Counted from the first letter of the stretch, positions 16,965-26,361 are shown. The stretch is DNA of 64,000 nucleotides from Blautia faecis (GCF_020554845.1 NZ_JAJCIA010000003.1:111090-175089); one strand, 5' to 3'. Numbers and translations: made by a program. Notes: generated from the sequence alone by a model not told the origin.

Positions 16965-18482
16965 TTGGAAGCAGGAGTAGTATTGAAAATGCAGGGAATC
17001 TGCATGACATTCCCAGGTGTAAAAGCACTGGAAGGCGTGGATCTGACATTGAAAAAAGGTGAAATCCGCGCGCTGATGGGAGAGAATGGCGCGGGTAAAT
17101 CCACATTGATCAAGTGCCTGACCGGCGTAAATAAATTTGAGGCTGGAGAGATTTATCTGGAAGGATTTGATCATCCCATCGTAAATAAAGATACCATGGA
17201 CGCCCAGAAGAAGGGCATTTCTACTGTATATCAGGAAGTAAACCTCTGTCCAAACCTTTCGGTGGCAGAGAATCTTTACATAGGCCGCGAGCCGCTGACA
17301 AAGCTTGGAACGGTCAACCGAAAGGCAATGAACCGTCAGGCAGCTGCCCTTATGAAACAGCTGGAGCTTGACGTTGATGTAACACGTAATCTTGAAGAAT
17401 ATTCACTGGCATTGCAGCAGATGATCGCAATTGCCCGTGCTGTAGATATGGACTGTAAGGTGCTCATTCTGGATGAGCCCACATCTTCACTGGATGATCG
17501 TGAAGTAGAAAAGCTTTTTACCATGATGCGCAGACTGAAGGAGAAAGGTGTAGGAATCATATTTGTTACCCATTTCCTGGAACAGGTTTATGCAGTATGT
17601 GACGGAATTACCGTTCTTCGAAATGGTCAGCTGGTTGGCGAGTATGAGATCGCAGATCTTCCGAGAGTGAAGCTGGTAGCAGCTATGATGGGAAAAGATT
17701 TCGACGATCTTGCTTCCATTAAACCGGAGAGCACAGGAGATAAGAGAAAAGAGCCGATGGTAATCGAAGCCCGTGGCTTAAGCCACGCAGGAACCATCAA
17801 ACCATTTGACCTTGATATCCACAAAGGAGAGGTTATCGGTCTTACCGGACTTCTTGGAAGCGGACGAAGCGAACTGGCACGTGCTATTTACGGTGCTGAC
17901 CGCGCCCAGACTGGTATTTTGAAAGTAAAAGGCAAGGAAGTTAAGGTGAAAAATCCTATTGATGCCATGCATCTTGGAATGGGACTTCTTCCTGATGACC
18001 GTAAAGCGGAGGGAATTGTTGCAGATTTGTCCGTAAGAGAAAATATCATCCTTGCAATTCAGGCAAAACAGGGAATTCTGAAAAAGATCCCTATGGCAAA
18101 ACAGTGTGAGATTGCAGACAAGTATATCGATCTTCTCCAGATCAAATGCGCAAGCCGTGAGACTCTGATCAAACAGCTTTCCGGTGGAAACCAGCAGAAG
18201 GTTATCCTTGCAAGATGGCTTGCAACAAACCCGGATTTCCTGATCCTGGACGAGCCTACAAGAGGAATCGATATCGGTACCAAGACAGAAATCCAGAAGC
18301 TGGTTCTGAAGCTTGCAGATGAAGGAAAGAGTCTGATCTTCATTTCCTCTGAGATCGAGGAAATGCTCCGTACCTGCAACCGTATGGCAGTTCTCCGTGA
18401 CGGTCAGAAGGTTGGAGAGATTGATGAGGCAGATATGAACCAGATGAACGTAATGAAAGCAATCGCAGGAGGTGAGCAGTAA
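16965..18482 (+). CDS. Sugar ABC transporter ATP-binding protein (YtfR/RbsA-like)
   Basis: A 505-residue tandem ABC protein that powers carbohydrate import. Domain 1 has Walker A GENGAGKST, a variant signature (LALQQMIAIARA) and Walker B LILDEPTS. Domain 2 has a degenerate Walker A (GLLGSGRSE), an intact LSGGNQQK signature and LILDEPTRGID. This asymmetry is normal for the CUT2 family. A TTG start at 16965 is chosen because AAGGGAGGA lies 6 bp upstream; the in-frame ATG at 16926 has its purine stretch too close. The next permease starts inside the stop codon (TAATG). Confidence 0.93.
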   Translation: MEAGVVLKMQGICMTFPGVKALEGVDLTLKKGEIRALMGENGAGKSTLIKCLTGVNKFEAGEIYLEGFDHPIVNKDTMDAQKKGISTVYQEVNLCPNLSVAENLYIGREPLTKLGTVNRKAMNRQAAALMKQLELDVDVTRNLEEYSLALQQMIAIARAVDMDCKVLILDEPTSSLDDREVEKLFTMMRRLKEKGVGIIFVTHFLEQVYAVCDGITVLRNGQLVGEYEIADLPRVKLVAAMMGKDFDDLASIKPESTGDKRKEPMVIEARGLSHAGTIKPFDLDIHKGEVIGLTGLLGSGRSELARAIYGADRAQTGILKVKGKEVKVKNPIDAMHLGMGLLPDDRKAEGIVADLSVRENIILAIQAKQGILKKIPMAKQCEIADKYIDLLQIKCASRETLIKQLSGGNQQKVILARWLATNPDFLILDEPTRGIDIGTKTEIQKLVLKLADEGKSLIFISSEIEEMLRTCNRMAVLRDGQKVGEIDEADMNQMNVMKAIAGGEQ

Positions 18483-19543
18483 TGGGTAATTTCAAAAAAC
18501 TGGCGCAGAAACGTCTGTTCCTTCCGGTTTTCAGTATGATCCTGGTCATGCTGATCAACGTAGTATATGATATTGCAACAGGAAGTGCACCGCTTTCCTT
18601 CTTTATGATTTCCATTAAGAATGGTGTACTTTACGGACGTCTGATCGACATCCTGAACCGTGGAAGTGAAATCGCCATCCTGGCAATCGGTATGACACTT
18701 GTTGTATCTGCTTCCGGCGGTACTGATATTTCCGTTGGTTCTGTAATGAGTCTTTACGCAGGTGTCTGCTGTATGATCCTTGCAGGATACGGAAATGTAA
18801 ATGTGCAGGAATATGCGCATCCGCTGCTGGTTGGCATTGGAGCCGGACTTCTTGTCACTTTGATCTGTGGCGTTTTTAACGGATTTCTGGTTGCTTATAT
18901 GAATATTCAGCCTATGGTCGCCACCCTGATCCTATGGTCGGCGGGACGTGCAGTGGGACTTCTTCTTTGCAACAGCCAGATCGTTTATGTGCGTGTTCCG
19001 TCCTTCCAAAAGCTTGGTGCTTACTGCGGAATCATTCCAACACCGATCATTGTGGCAGCTGTGTGTGTGGCAATTGCTTCTATTGTACTTCGCTACACAG
19101 CACTAGGAACTTACATCCAGAGTGTTGGTATTAACAAAAAAGCTTCCCGTATCGCAGGCTTTAATTCCGCAAAGATCATCCTTATGTGCTATGCAATCTG
19201 CGGTCTTTGTGCAGGTCTTGCAGGTATGGTTGCAACCTCCAGAATCTATTCAGCAGATACCAATAACATTGGTCTGAACATGGAGCTGGATGCAATTCTT
19301 TCTGTAGCACTTGGCGGCAACAGCCTTGGCGGCGGTAAGTTTTCCCCGGCAGGTTCCATCATCGGAGCGTACACCATCCAGGCGATTACCACAACTCTGT
19401 ATGCACTTGGTGTTTCTTCTGCACAGGCACCGGTATTTAAGGCAATCGTAGTTATTATCATCGTAGTAATTCAGGCTGAGCCAGCCAAAGCCTTCTTTAA
19501 GAAGCTGACAAAGAAATCCGGAAAGGAGGCAGCTCGGGCATGA
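18482..19543 (+). CDS. Sugar ABC transporter permease (YtfT-like)
   Basis: A 353-residue polytopic membrane protein of the CUT2 BPD_transp_2 family, with the characteristic SGGTDISVGSVMSL and ALGGNSLGGGKFSPAGSIIGA segments. It shares the stop/start TAATG with the ATPase gene and overlaps the next permease by 4 bp. Together with that permease it should form a heterodimeric channel, as in YtfT-YjfF. Confidence 0.92.
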   Translation: MGNFKKLAQKRLFLPVFSMILVMLINVVYDIATGSAPLSFFMISIKNGVLYGRLIDILNRGSEIAILAIGMTLVVSASGGTDISVGSVMSLYAGVCCMILAGYGNVNVQEYAHPLLVGIGAGLLVTLICGVFNGFLVAYMNIQPMVATLILWSAGRAVGLLLCNSQIVYVRVPSFQKLGAYCGIIPTPIIVAAVCVAIASIVLRYTALGTYIQSVGINKKASRIAGFNSAKIILMCYAICGLCAGLAGMVATSRIYSADTNNIGLNMELDAILSVALGGNSLGGGKFSPAGSIIGAYTIQAITTTLYALGVSSAQAPVFKAIVVIIIVVIQAEPAKAFFKKLTKKSGKEAARA

Positions 19544-20559
19544 AAAAGAAAAAAATAAACAGCAATAACCTGTTGCTGCTGATCACCATTGTATTATTCT
19601 TTGTAATGTATGCTGCAGGATGTATCGTATATGCGGACAAAGGCTTTACCCGTTTCCAGACATTTCTGAACATCCTGATCAACAATGCAGGTCTGATCTG
19701 CATCACAGCTGGTATGACATGCGTTATGCTTACTGGCGGTATTGATATTTCCGTAGGTTCCCTGGTTGCTATGGACTGTATGATCCTGGCAGTGGGAATC
19801 GAGCAGTGGGGATGGTCCAGCCCGGTACTTATGCTTCTGATTCTTGCAATTGGTATTATATTTGGTATTGTTCAGGGCTTCTGTATTTCCTATCTGGAAA
19901 TCCAGCCTTTCATCGTTACTATGGCAGGAATGTTCTTTGCCAGAGGTATGACAGCCGTGATCTGTAAAGAGCAGGTAAGTATTGTTTCTGACAAGATTTT
20001 TACCACTCTTTCCAGCTTTAAGATTTCCCTTCCATTTGGAGGGTATCTGAACAAAAAGGGAATCATGCAGTTTCCATACCTTCGTGTAACTGTTGTAGTT
20101 GCATTGATCGTAATTCTTGCTATTTATCTGATGCTGAAATACACACGCTTCGGCCGCAGTATTTACGCAGTAGGCGGCAATCAGCAGTCTGCAACCCTGA
20201 TGGGACTTGATGTTAAGAAAACACAGATGAAAGCATATATTCTTTCCAGTTTCCTTACTTCCATCGGCGGAATCTGCTACTGTCTGAATACCATGGCAGG
20301 TACTACCACCCAGGCAACCGGCCTTGAAATGGACGCTATTTCCTCCGCAGTCATCGGTGGTACACTTCTTACCGGTGGTGTAGGAAATGTACTTGGTTCC
20401 TTGTTTGGTGTATTGATCAATGGTACGATTTCTACTTTGGTTAAAACCAATGGAAAACTGATCAGCTCCTGGTCCAACATTGTAACAGCAATCCTGCTGT
20501 GCTTCTTCATTGTACTTCAGAGTGTATTTGCACTGGTAAAGGAGCGGAAGAGCAAATAA
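19540..20559 (+). CDS. Sugar ABC transporter permease (YjfF-like)
   Basis: A 339-residue CUT2 permease with multiple membrane helices and the family segments TGGIDISVGSLVAMD and VIGGTLLTGGVGNVLGS. The start overlaps the previous stop (ATGA). It is the last gene of the importer operon. Two different permeases and one tandem ATPase match the YtfQRT-YjfF arrangement more closely than ribose or xylose systems, which use one permease. Confidence 0.92.
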   Translation: MKKKKINSNNLLLLITIVLFFVMYAAGCIVYADKGFTRFQTFLNILINNAGLICITAGMTCVMLTGGIDISVGSLVAMDCMILAVGIEQWGWSSPVLMLLILAIGIIFGIVQGFCISYLEIQPFIVTMAGMFFARGMTAVICKEQVSIVSDKIFTTLSSFKISLPFGGYLNKKGIMQFPYLRVTVVVALIVILAIYLMLKYTRFGRSIYAVGGNQQSATLMGLDVKKTQMKAYILSSFLTSIGGICYCLNTMAGTTTQATGLEMDAISSAVIGGTLLTGGVGNVLGSLFGVLINGTISTLVKTNGKLISSWSNIVTAILLCFFIVLQSVFALVKERKSK

Positions 20560-20582
20560 AAATTGAATAAAGAATGAAATGA

Positions 20583-20622
20583 GACAGGCGGGTACATGAT
20601 TGAAATGTGTATCTGTCTGTTT
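20583..20622 (+). terminator. Terminator of the sugar importer operon
   Basis: ACAGGCGGGTACAT and ATGTGTATCTGTCTGT form a long stem with several G-U pairs, followed by TTTTATTTT. Confidence 0.75.
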
Positions 20623-20675
20623 TATTTTGGGCATAATGGAAGAAAGGGTAACATACAAATTAGTTAATTGCAATT

Positions 20676-21227
20676 TTATTCTTCCTGTCCCAATTTCACA
20701 AAAATCGGTTCATGTTTCATAGCCGGAATAATTTTTTCCATCATATCTTTCATATTAATTTTCAGGCTGGAGGTGTTAATACAAGGGTGACAGCCGATGT
20801 AAGGTTCCTTCAGGAGGTCTTCATCAATAAGCAGCTGCACGTGATTTTCCTTATCGTTCATAAGTCCAAGTATACTGACAGAACCAGGTGTAATATCAAG
20901 GAATTTCTCCATATAAGTTTCATTGCCGAAGGAAAGTCTGGCAACGCCAAGCTGGGAAGATACTTCCTTTGTCTTAAACTTCTTGTCGCCTGGCAGGAGC
21001 AGCAGATAGAAGTTCGTTTCCTGGCGGTTGCAGAGAAACAGGTTTTTGCAGATTACTGCATCAAGCACTTTATCCACATCTTTACAAGCTTCAATGGTCA
21101 TCAGAGTTTCATGGTCAATCCTCTGATAAGGCACCTGAAGTGCATCAAGAAAATCATAAGTACGTATCTCTTTTTCAAGTCTGCCCGTGGTATCTGCGGG
21201 ACGTCCGTTTTCAAGCTTTAATTCCAT
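20676..21227 (-). CDS. YbaK/PrdX-type aminoacyl-tRNA deacylase family protein
   Basis: A 183-residue protein of the prolyl-tRNA editing superfamily (ProX/PrdX), which removes wrongly attached amino acids such as Ala or Cys from tRNA(Pro). Supporting segments are the family-like IDHETLMTIEACKDVDKV and LFLCNRQETNFYLLLLPGDK, and GSVSILGLMND near the active cleft. AAGGAGAACACC precedes the start. It is a single gene on the minus strand, transcribed towards the importer terminator. Confidence 0.85.
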   Translation of the reverse strand: MELKLENGRPADTTGRLEKEIRTYDFLDALQVPYQRIDHETLMTIEACKDVDKVLDAVICKNLFLCNRQETNFYLLLLPGDKKFKTKEVSSQLGVARLSFGNETYMEKFLDITPGSVSILGLMNDKENHVQLLIDEDLLKEPYIGCHPCINTSSLKINMKDMMEKIIPAMKHEPIFVKLGQEE

Positions 21228-21316
21228 GGTGTTCTCCTTATGTATTCCCCCACAGGGTCTTTTTTGTCAAATATCTGGGGAATATTGTAGCATTGAGAGT
21301 TTTTCTTGTAAAGTGG

Positions 21317-21368
21317 AGGATGTTCTCCCACAAATTGTGATGCACATCTTTTAGAAAACATTTTTCAA
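21317..21368. repeat. MITE-like repeat remnant next to IS110
   Basis: CTCCCACAAATTGTGATGCA, then CATCTTTTAGAAAACATTTTTCAA, matches the inverted left half of the 4914-5077 element. The match stops abruptly at TTTTTCAA, where the full copy continues ACACGCTCTA. The break lies near the expected left end of the IS110 element. Confidence 0.7.
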
Positions 21369-21459
21369 CGAATCATGAAAGCTTATCACAGCCTATAATG
21401 AAAATAGAGGATTGACCTCCACTACTTTTTTTACTTCCTGCCTTGTTTTACAATAGTTA

Positions 21460-21634
21460 TTGACAGGATTAAGTTTGATTGTACCTTGGAGGATTTTCAC
21501 CCCGTTTTTCAACGTAAATGTTTTGCCCTTGAGTACAGCATATTGTCGCATCTTTTACAGATAGCACGAGTAGCAAAGTCCATATTATCTCGGGCAAATC
21601 TCCTGTCAATTCTATTATAAAGGAGGCTGTCTGT
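21460..21634 (+). ncRNA. Candidate bridge RNA region of the IS110 element
   Basis: This 175-nt non-coding segment lies directly upstream of the transposase, begins with a TTGACA-like box (21460-21465) and holds several short self-complementary stretches. IS110-group elements encode their guide (bridge) RNA in the left non-coding end. Assignment is by position and family only; the loops have not been mapped. Confidence 0.35.
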
Positions 21635-22873
21635 ATGAAAGATCTTTTAGAAATTTCCTGTGGTTTGGATATCCACAAAGAAAAAATTGTTGCATGTATC
21701 CTAACTGGTCCATTAGGTAAACCTACTCACTCTGAAATTCGTGAATTTACCACTTTAATTCCTGATATGCTTGCTTTACGAGACTGGATCATTTCAGAGA
21801 ATTGCCATCATATTGCAATGGAAAGCACTGGCATTTATTGGATTCCAATTTACGAAATATTAGAAGATGCTTTCTCTGGAGATATCACTTTATTAGTTGT
21901 TAATGCCCGCCATATGAAGAACGTTCCTGGCAAAAAAACTGATATGCGTGATTCTGAATGGATTTCTACATTACTACGTGCAGGACTCCTTAATGCAAGT
22001 TTTATTCCAGAAAAAAGGATTCGTGAATTTCGTGATTTAAACCGTTATCGCAAGAGTATTATCCGCGATATTACTTCCCAGAAAAACAGGGTTGAAAAAT
22101 TCCTGCAGAGTTCCGATTTTCGTCTGTCTTCTTTTATTTCTGATATTTTTGGTGCTTCCGGCAGAAACATTATTCTACATTTGATGGAACATGGACAGAT
22201 TGATAAAATATCTTTGGATTCTTATCTCAAAACAAAAACCAGAAAACGCATTGATGAAATCCTCATGTCTGTAAATGGGACTCTTTCAGAACATCAAAAA
22301 TCTTTCTTAAAAATCCTCATGTGTCATTATGATTCCATGAAAGAGCATCTTATTGAAATTGAAACTCATCTTCAGGAAGATATGCTTCCATTCGCTTTAC
22401 AAATTGAACAGTTAAATACTATCTATGGAATAAGTACAACTGCTTCCTGTGCAATCATTGCCGAAATCGGTACAGATATGAAACCATTTAAAACTGCAGA
22501 ACACATCTGTTCATGGGCCGGTCTGTGTCCCGGCAATAACGAGAGTGCCGGAAAAAGAAAAAGTACCTCTATCACAAAAGGCAATCCTTATATAAAAAGT
22601 ATGCTTTGTGAGATTGCCTGGGTAATTGCCGGCAAACGAAACACATATCTTTCAGCCTGGTATTGGAGAATCAAGCAGAAAAAAGGAGCCAGAAAAGCCA
22701 TTGTTGCTCTTGCTCGTAAATTACTTGTTATCATTTATACAATGCTAAAACAAGGCACTAATTTTGATGAAAACTGTTTTGAAGTCAGGCGCAAAAACTG
22801 TGAGCAAAAACAACTTTCCCGTTATATACGAGAATTAGAAAAACATGGCTATACGGTTGAAGCTCAAGTATAA
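21635..22873 (+). CDS. IS110-family transposase
   Basis: A 412-residue transposase. The N-terminal DEDD RuvC-like domain shows CGLDIHKEK, AMESTGIYW and KKTDMRDSEW. A coiled middle section follows, then a C-terminal Transposase_20 domain with TIYGISTTASCAIIAEIGTD and the Ser-containing CPGNNESAGKRKS, where the catalytic Ser of the family is expected. The length is normal and the frame intact, so it may be active. TAAAGGAGG lies just upstream of the ATG. Confidence 0.95.
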   Translation: MKDLLEISCGLDIHKEKIVACILTGPLGKPTHSEIREFTTLIPDMLALRDWIISENCHHIAMESTGIYWIPIYEILEDAFSGDITLLVVNARHMKNVPGKKTDMRDSEWISTLLRAGLLNASFIPEKRIREFRDLNRYRKSIIRDITSQKNRVEKFLQSSDFRLSSFISDIFGASGRNIILHLMEHGQIDKISLDSYLKTKTRKRIDEILMSVNGTLSEHQKSFLKILMCHYDSMKEHLIEIETHLQEDMLPFALQIEQLNTIYGISTTASCAIIAEIGTDMKPFKTAEHICSWAGLCPGNNESAGKRKSTSITKGNPYIKSMLCEIAWVIAGKRNTYLSAWYWRIKQKKGARKAIVALARKLLVIIYTMLKQGTNFDENCFEVRRKNCEQKQLSRYIRELEKHGYTVEAQV

Positions 22874-22990
22874 TCCATCTTTTGTACAAATCATATTTCA
22901 CTGCTGGCAGCCATTATTATGACTGCTTTATAGTGATGCTTTCATAATTGTTGAAAACATTTGTTGTCAAGGTTCAAGTCTTGGCTGCGA

Positions 22991-23234
22991 TTTTTATTTT
23001 CGTAGCAAATACATTCCAGAATAGCGATGAATATTTCAGAAAATATGTGCATATATAAGTTCGGAGGCGGATATCTGCTTTTTTCCATAGCGCTCCTGTT
23101 GACAAAAATTCAAAAAGGCTTTATAAAATCCTTAGAGCCTGCAGATTATGGGAATGATTTAGAAATTGTACAGACCTCATGTATTGCATGATGCCATACT
23201 GCAAAATAAATATTATCAGGAGGAGCACATCTGA
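22991..23234. other. Intergenic region between IS110 and the TetR gene
   Basis: About 240 bp with no credible gene. It is AT-rich at the left, then carries a ribosome binding site (CAGGAGGAG) for the TetR-family gene. No clear -35/-10 pair was found. Confidence 0.4.
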
Positions 23235-23798
23235 ATGAACAATATCACAAAAAATGCACTGGAAGAGTCTTTGAAAAAATTTCTCCTTCAGAAGCCTCTG
23301 GACAAGATCACCATCAGCGACCTGACTACAGATTGCGGAATTAGCCGAATGGCTTTTTACTATCATTTTAAAGACATTTATGACCTGGTAGAATGGTCCT
23401 GTATTGAGGACGCTTCCCGGGCTTTGCAGGGAAAAAAGACTTACGACACCTGGCAGGAAGGGCTTCAGCAGATTTTTGAGGCTGTTTTGGAAAATAAACC
23501 ATTTATTTTGAACGTGTATCGCTCTGTGAAACGAGAGCAGGTGGAAAATTATCTGTACAGCCTGACCTATCAGCTGATCGAAGGAGTGGTAGAAGAGCAG
23601 AGCAAGAATCTGATGGTTACAGAGGAACAGAAGAAATTTATTGCGGATTTTTACAAATACAGTTTCGTAGGTGTCATGCTTGACTGGATCAAGAGAGGAA
23701 TGAAGGAAGCCCCGGAAGAAATCGCGAATATGGTCTGCGTGACCATGCATGGAAATGTTGGGAATTCCCTGCGGAATATGGAGAAGGAAGGGCAATAA
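23235..23798 (+). CDS. TetR/AcrR-family transcriptional regulator
   Basis: A 187-residue regulator. The N-terminal helix-turn-helix (about residues 10-55) contains ITISDLTTDCGISRMAFYYH, and an all-helical ligand domain follows (TetR_C_8-like). ATCAGGAGGAGC lies upstream of the ATG. It precedes the oleate hydratase gene in the same direction but is separated from it by a terminator, so it may control that gene in trans; no operator was identified. Confidence 0.9.
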   Translation: MNNITKNALEESLKKFLLQKPLDKITISDLTTDCGISRMAFYYHFKDIYDLVEWSCIEDASRALQGKKTYDTWQEGLQQIFEAVLENKPFILNVYRSVKREQVENYLYSLTYQLIEGVVEEQSKNLMVTEEQKKFIADFYKYSFVGVMLDWIKRGMKEAPEEIANMVCVTMHGNVGNSLRNMEKEGQ

Positions 23799-23896
23799 AG
23801 ATTAAGTTTATCCGGAAAATAAGGGATAACTATGGCATAGCAGCTTTAATCCTGAAAGGGCGGGACATAAAGTTTTCGAAATCAACTTTACAAAGT

Positions 23897-23935
23897 AAGG
23901 CGGATGATAAGTTTTTTGTCATCCGTCTTGTTTTG
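23897..23935 (+). terminator. Terminator after the TetR-family gene
   Basis: AAGGCGGATGAT (23897-23908) pairs with GTCATCCGTCTT (23918-23929), followed by GTTTTG. It separates the TetR and oleate hydratase transcripts. Confidence 0.75.
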
Positions 23936-24157
23936 TAAATTGAGGAAAATTATTTTTTGACGTAGAATACACTCAGAAACAGGAAATACTAAATAAAAGG
24001 CAGCAGAATTTCGAATTAGTCAAATAAAAGCTTTTTATCTGAAGGTTAGGAAACAAAACTGAGAAAGCTTAGAAGCTGATTCGAAAAGTTAAAACAAGAA
24101 TAAACACAGATAGCCGGAAATAATGTAACGGCAAATTTCAGAAAGGTGGTAATTTTT

Positions 24158-26125
24158 ATGTCAAAGAAAAAACATTCCGTATTAGGTATGGCAGCACTTG
24201 CTGCAGCAGGTGCAGGAGCAGCAGTTCTGGCAAACAAGAGCCGCGAAGAGAAACAGATCACAGAAGCACACGTAGACCCGAATTACCGCAATACAGAGCG
24301 CGGCAAAAATGAGAAAAACAGCAAGGGCATTTATTATACAAACGGTAACTACGAAGCATTTGCCCGCCCAGAGAAACCGGAAGGCGTAGATGACAAGCAT
24401 GCATATCTGGTAGGAAGCGGACTTGCTTCTCTGGCAGCAGCTTGCTTCCTTGTAAGAGACGCACAGATGCCTGGCGACCACATTCACATCCTGGAAGCGA
24501 TGGACATTGCAGGCGGTGCATGCGACGGTATTTTTGATCCGATGCGAGGATACGTCATGCGAGGCGGCCGTGAGATGGAAAACCATTTCGAGTGCCTCTG
24601 GGATCTTTTCCACAGTATTCCATCTCTGGAAAAACCAGGTGCCTCCGTTCTGGACGAGTACTACTGGCTGAACAAACATGATCCAAACTATTCCCTTTGC
24701 CGTGCTACTGTAAATCAGGGCAAAGATGCTCACACAGATGGAAAATTCAATCTGAGCCAGAAGGGCTGTATGGAGATCATGAAGCTGTTTTTCACAAAGG
24801 ACGAGGATCTTTACGACAAGACCATCGAGGATGTATTTGATGATGAGGTTCTGAATTCCACATTCTGGTTATACTGGAGAACCATGTTTGCGTTCGAAAA
24901 CTGGCACAGCGCACTGGAGATGAAGCTTTACATCCAGCGTTTTATCCATCATATCGGCGGACTTCCGGATTTCAGTGCTCTGAAATTCACCAAATACAAT
25001 CAGTATGAGTCCCTGATCCTTCCAATGAAGAAATATCTGGAGGATGCAGGTGTTGACTTCCAGTTCAACACAGAGGTTACCAATGTAATCTTCGATATTC
25101 ACGATGGTAAAAAAGTGGCAACTGCTATTGAGTGCAAGGTAAAGGGTGTTGAGAAGGGAATCCTTCTTACTGAGAACGACTACGTATTTGTTACCAACGG
25201 AAGCTGTACAGAGGGAACTATCTACGGTGACCAGAACCACGCTCCAAACGGAGATGCTGAGGTTCGTACAAGCGGTTGCTGGAGCCTTTGGAAAAATATT
25301 GCAAAACAGGATCCGTCTTTCGGACATCCGGAGAAATTCTGCTCCGACATTGCGAAGACCAACTGGGAATCTGCAACTGTTACTACACTGGATGACAAGA
25401 TCATTCCTTATATTACCGACATCTGCAAGCGAGATCCGAAGAGCGGAAAGGTTGTCACCGGCGGTATTGTAAGCTGCCAGGATTCCAGCTGGCTGTTAAG
25501 CTGGACCATCAACCGTCAGGGCCAGTTCAAGGATCAGGATAAAGATAAGGTTTGTGTCTGGGTATATGGTCTCTTCACAGATGTACCTGGCGATTATGTA
25601 AAGAAACCGATGAAAGAGTGTACCGGTAAAGAAATCACGGAAGAGTGGCTGTACCATATGGGCGTACCGACTGATCAGATCGAGGATCTGGCTGAAAACA
25701 GCGCAGTCTGCGTACCGACCATGATGCCTTACATCACTGCATTCTTCATGCCAAGAGCCAAAGGCGACAGACCGGACGTTATCCCGGACGGCTGCGTGAA
25801 CTTCGCATTCCTTGGACAGTTCGCTGAGACTCCAAGAGACACTATTTTCACCACAGAGTACTCCGTACGTACTGCAATGGAAGCTGTATACGGACTTATG
25901 GGCGTAGACCGTGGCGTTCCGGAAGTATGGGGCAGCGTTTACGATGTACGAGAACTCCTTGACGCCAGCGTAAAACTCATGGATGGCAGATCACCACTTG
26001 AAATTGAGCTTCCTGGACCGCTGAATCTGGTGAAAAAACCTTTGCTGAAAGCAATCAAGGGAACCTTGGTGGAGAAGGTGCTGAGAGACCATGATGTGAT
26101 TAAGGATTATATGCTGGAGAAATAA
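24158..26125 (+). CDS. ohyA: Oleate hydratase (MCRA family, FAD)
   Basis: A 655-residue flavoprotein that adds water to the cis-9 double bond of oleic and linoleic acid, giving 10-hydroxy fatty acids, a detoxification route in gut bacteria. An N-terminal segment with a hydrophobic Ala/Gly-rich stretch (about residues 8-27) precedes the usual enzyme and may anchor it to the membrane. The FAD-binding motif is GSGLASLAAACFLVRD at about 90-105. Family blocks such as RGGREMENHFECLWDLF and GQFAETPRDTIFTTEYSVR are present. The ATG at 24158 follows GAAAGGTGG. Confidence 0.95.
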   Translation: MSKKKHSVLGMAALAAAGAGAAVLANKSREEKQITEAHVDPNYRNTERGKNEKNSKGIYYTNGNYEAFARPEKPEGVDDKHAYLVGSGLASLAAACFLVRDAQMPGDHIHILEAMDIAGGACDGIFDPMRGYVMRGGREMENHFECLWDLFHSIPSLEKPGASVLDEYYWLNKHDPNYSLCRATVNQGKDAHTDGKFNLSQKGCMEIMKLFFTKDEDLYDKTIEDVFDDEVLNSTFWLYWRTMFAFENWHSALEMKLYIQRFIHHIGGLPDFSALKFTKYNQYESLILPMKKYLEDAGVDFQFNTEVTNVIFDIHDGKKVATAIECKVKGVEKGILLTENDYVFVTNGSCTEGTIYGDQNHAPNGDAEVRTSGCWSLWKNIAKQDPSFGHPEKFCSDIAKTNWESATVTTLDDKIIPYITDICKRDPKSGKVVTGGIVSCQDSSWLLSWTINRQGQFKDQDKDKVCVWVYGLFTDVPGDYVKKPMKECTGKEITEEWLYHMGVPTDQIEDLAENSAVCVPTMMPYITAFFMPRAKGDRPDVIPDGCVNFAFLGQFAETPRDTIFTTEYSVRTAMEAVYGLMGVDRGVPEVWGSVYDVRELLDASVKLMDGRSPLEIELPGPLNLVKKPLLKAIKGTLVEKVLRDHDVIKDYMLEK

Positions 26126-26159
26126 GCGGTTGTAAAAATTTTATATGCTGAAACGAGCG

Positions 26160-26190
26160 AAGAGTCGGAGTGATCCGGCTCTTTGTTTTG
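26160..26190 (+). terminator. Terminator, copy 1 of a repeated type (after ohyA)
   Basis: AAGAGTCGGA pairs with TCCGGCTCTT, followed by TGTTTTG. Almost the same terminator occurs at about 27339, 28453 and 30625. Confidence 0.85.
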
Positions 26191-26269
26191 TACTACAACA
26201 AATGAAATTGAAAAACTGTTTAATGGCGAAAAAGCGGAATCTTGCAAGGCTATTAACAGTGTGATAAAC

Positions 26270-26304
26270 TAAAGCGTGTCTGAAAAAGGCTTTCTGCAAA
26301 ATAA
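26270..26304. repeat. Partial MITE-like repeat copy
   Basis: AAAGCGTGTCTGAAAAAGGC followed by TTTCTGCAAAATA matches the left end of the 4914-5077 element with a few substitutions; the rest is missing. Confidence 0.6.
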
Positions 26305-26361
26305 GATATAATATTGCGGTTTCTGGACAAGAAGCTGTTTGGTACAAGAGGAGAAAATCGT

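Larger units (their letters stand above)
21372..22990 (+). mobile_element. IS110-family insertion sequence (ends approximate)
   Basis: One transposase gene is flanked by long non-coding ends (about 260 bp left, 120 bp right) without terminal inverted repeats, as usual for IS110. In this family a non-coding end encodes the bridge RNA that specifies target and donor. Here the left segment before the transposase (about 21460-21634) is the larger one. The exact ends cannot be set from one copy; 21372 is chosen because the neighbouring repeat remnant stops there, and 22990 is a guess after a TTGTCAAGGTTCAAGTCTTG stretch. Confidence 0.6.
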
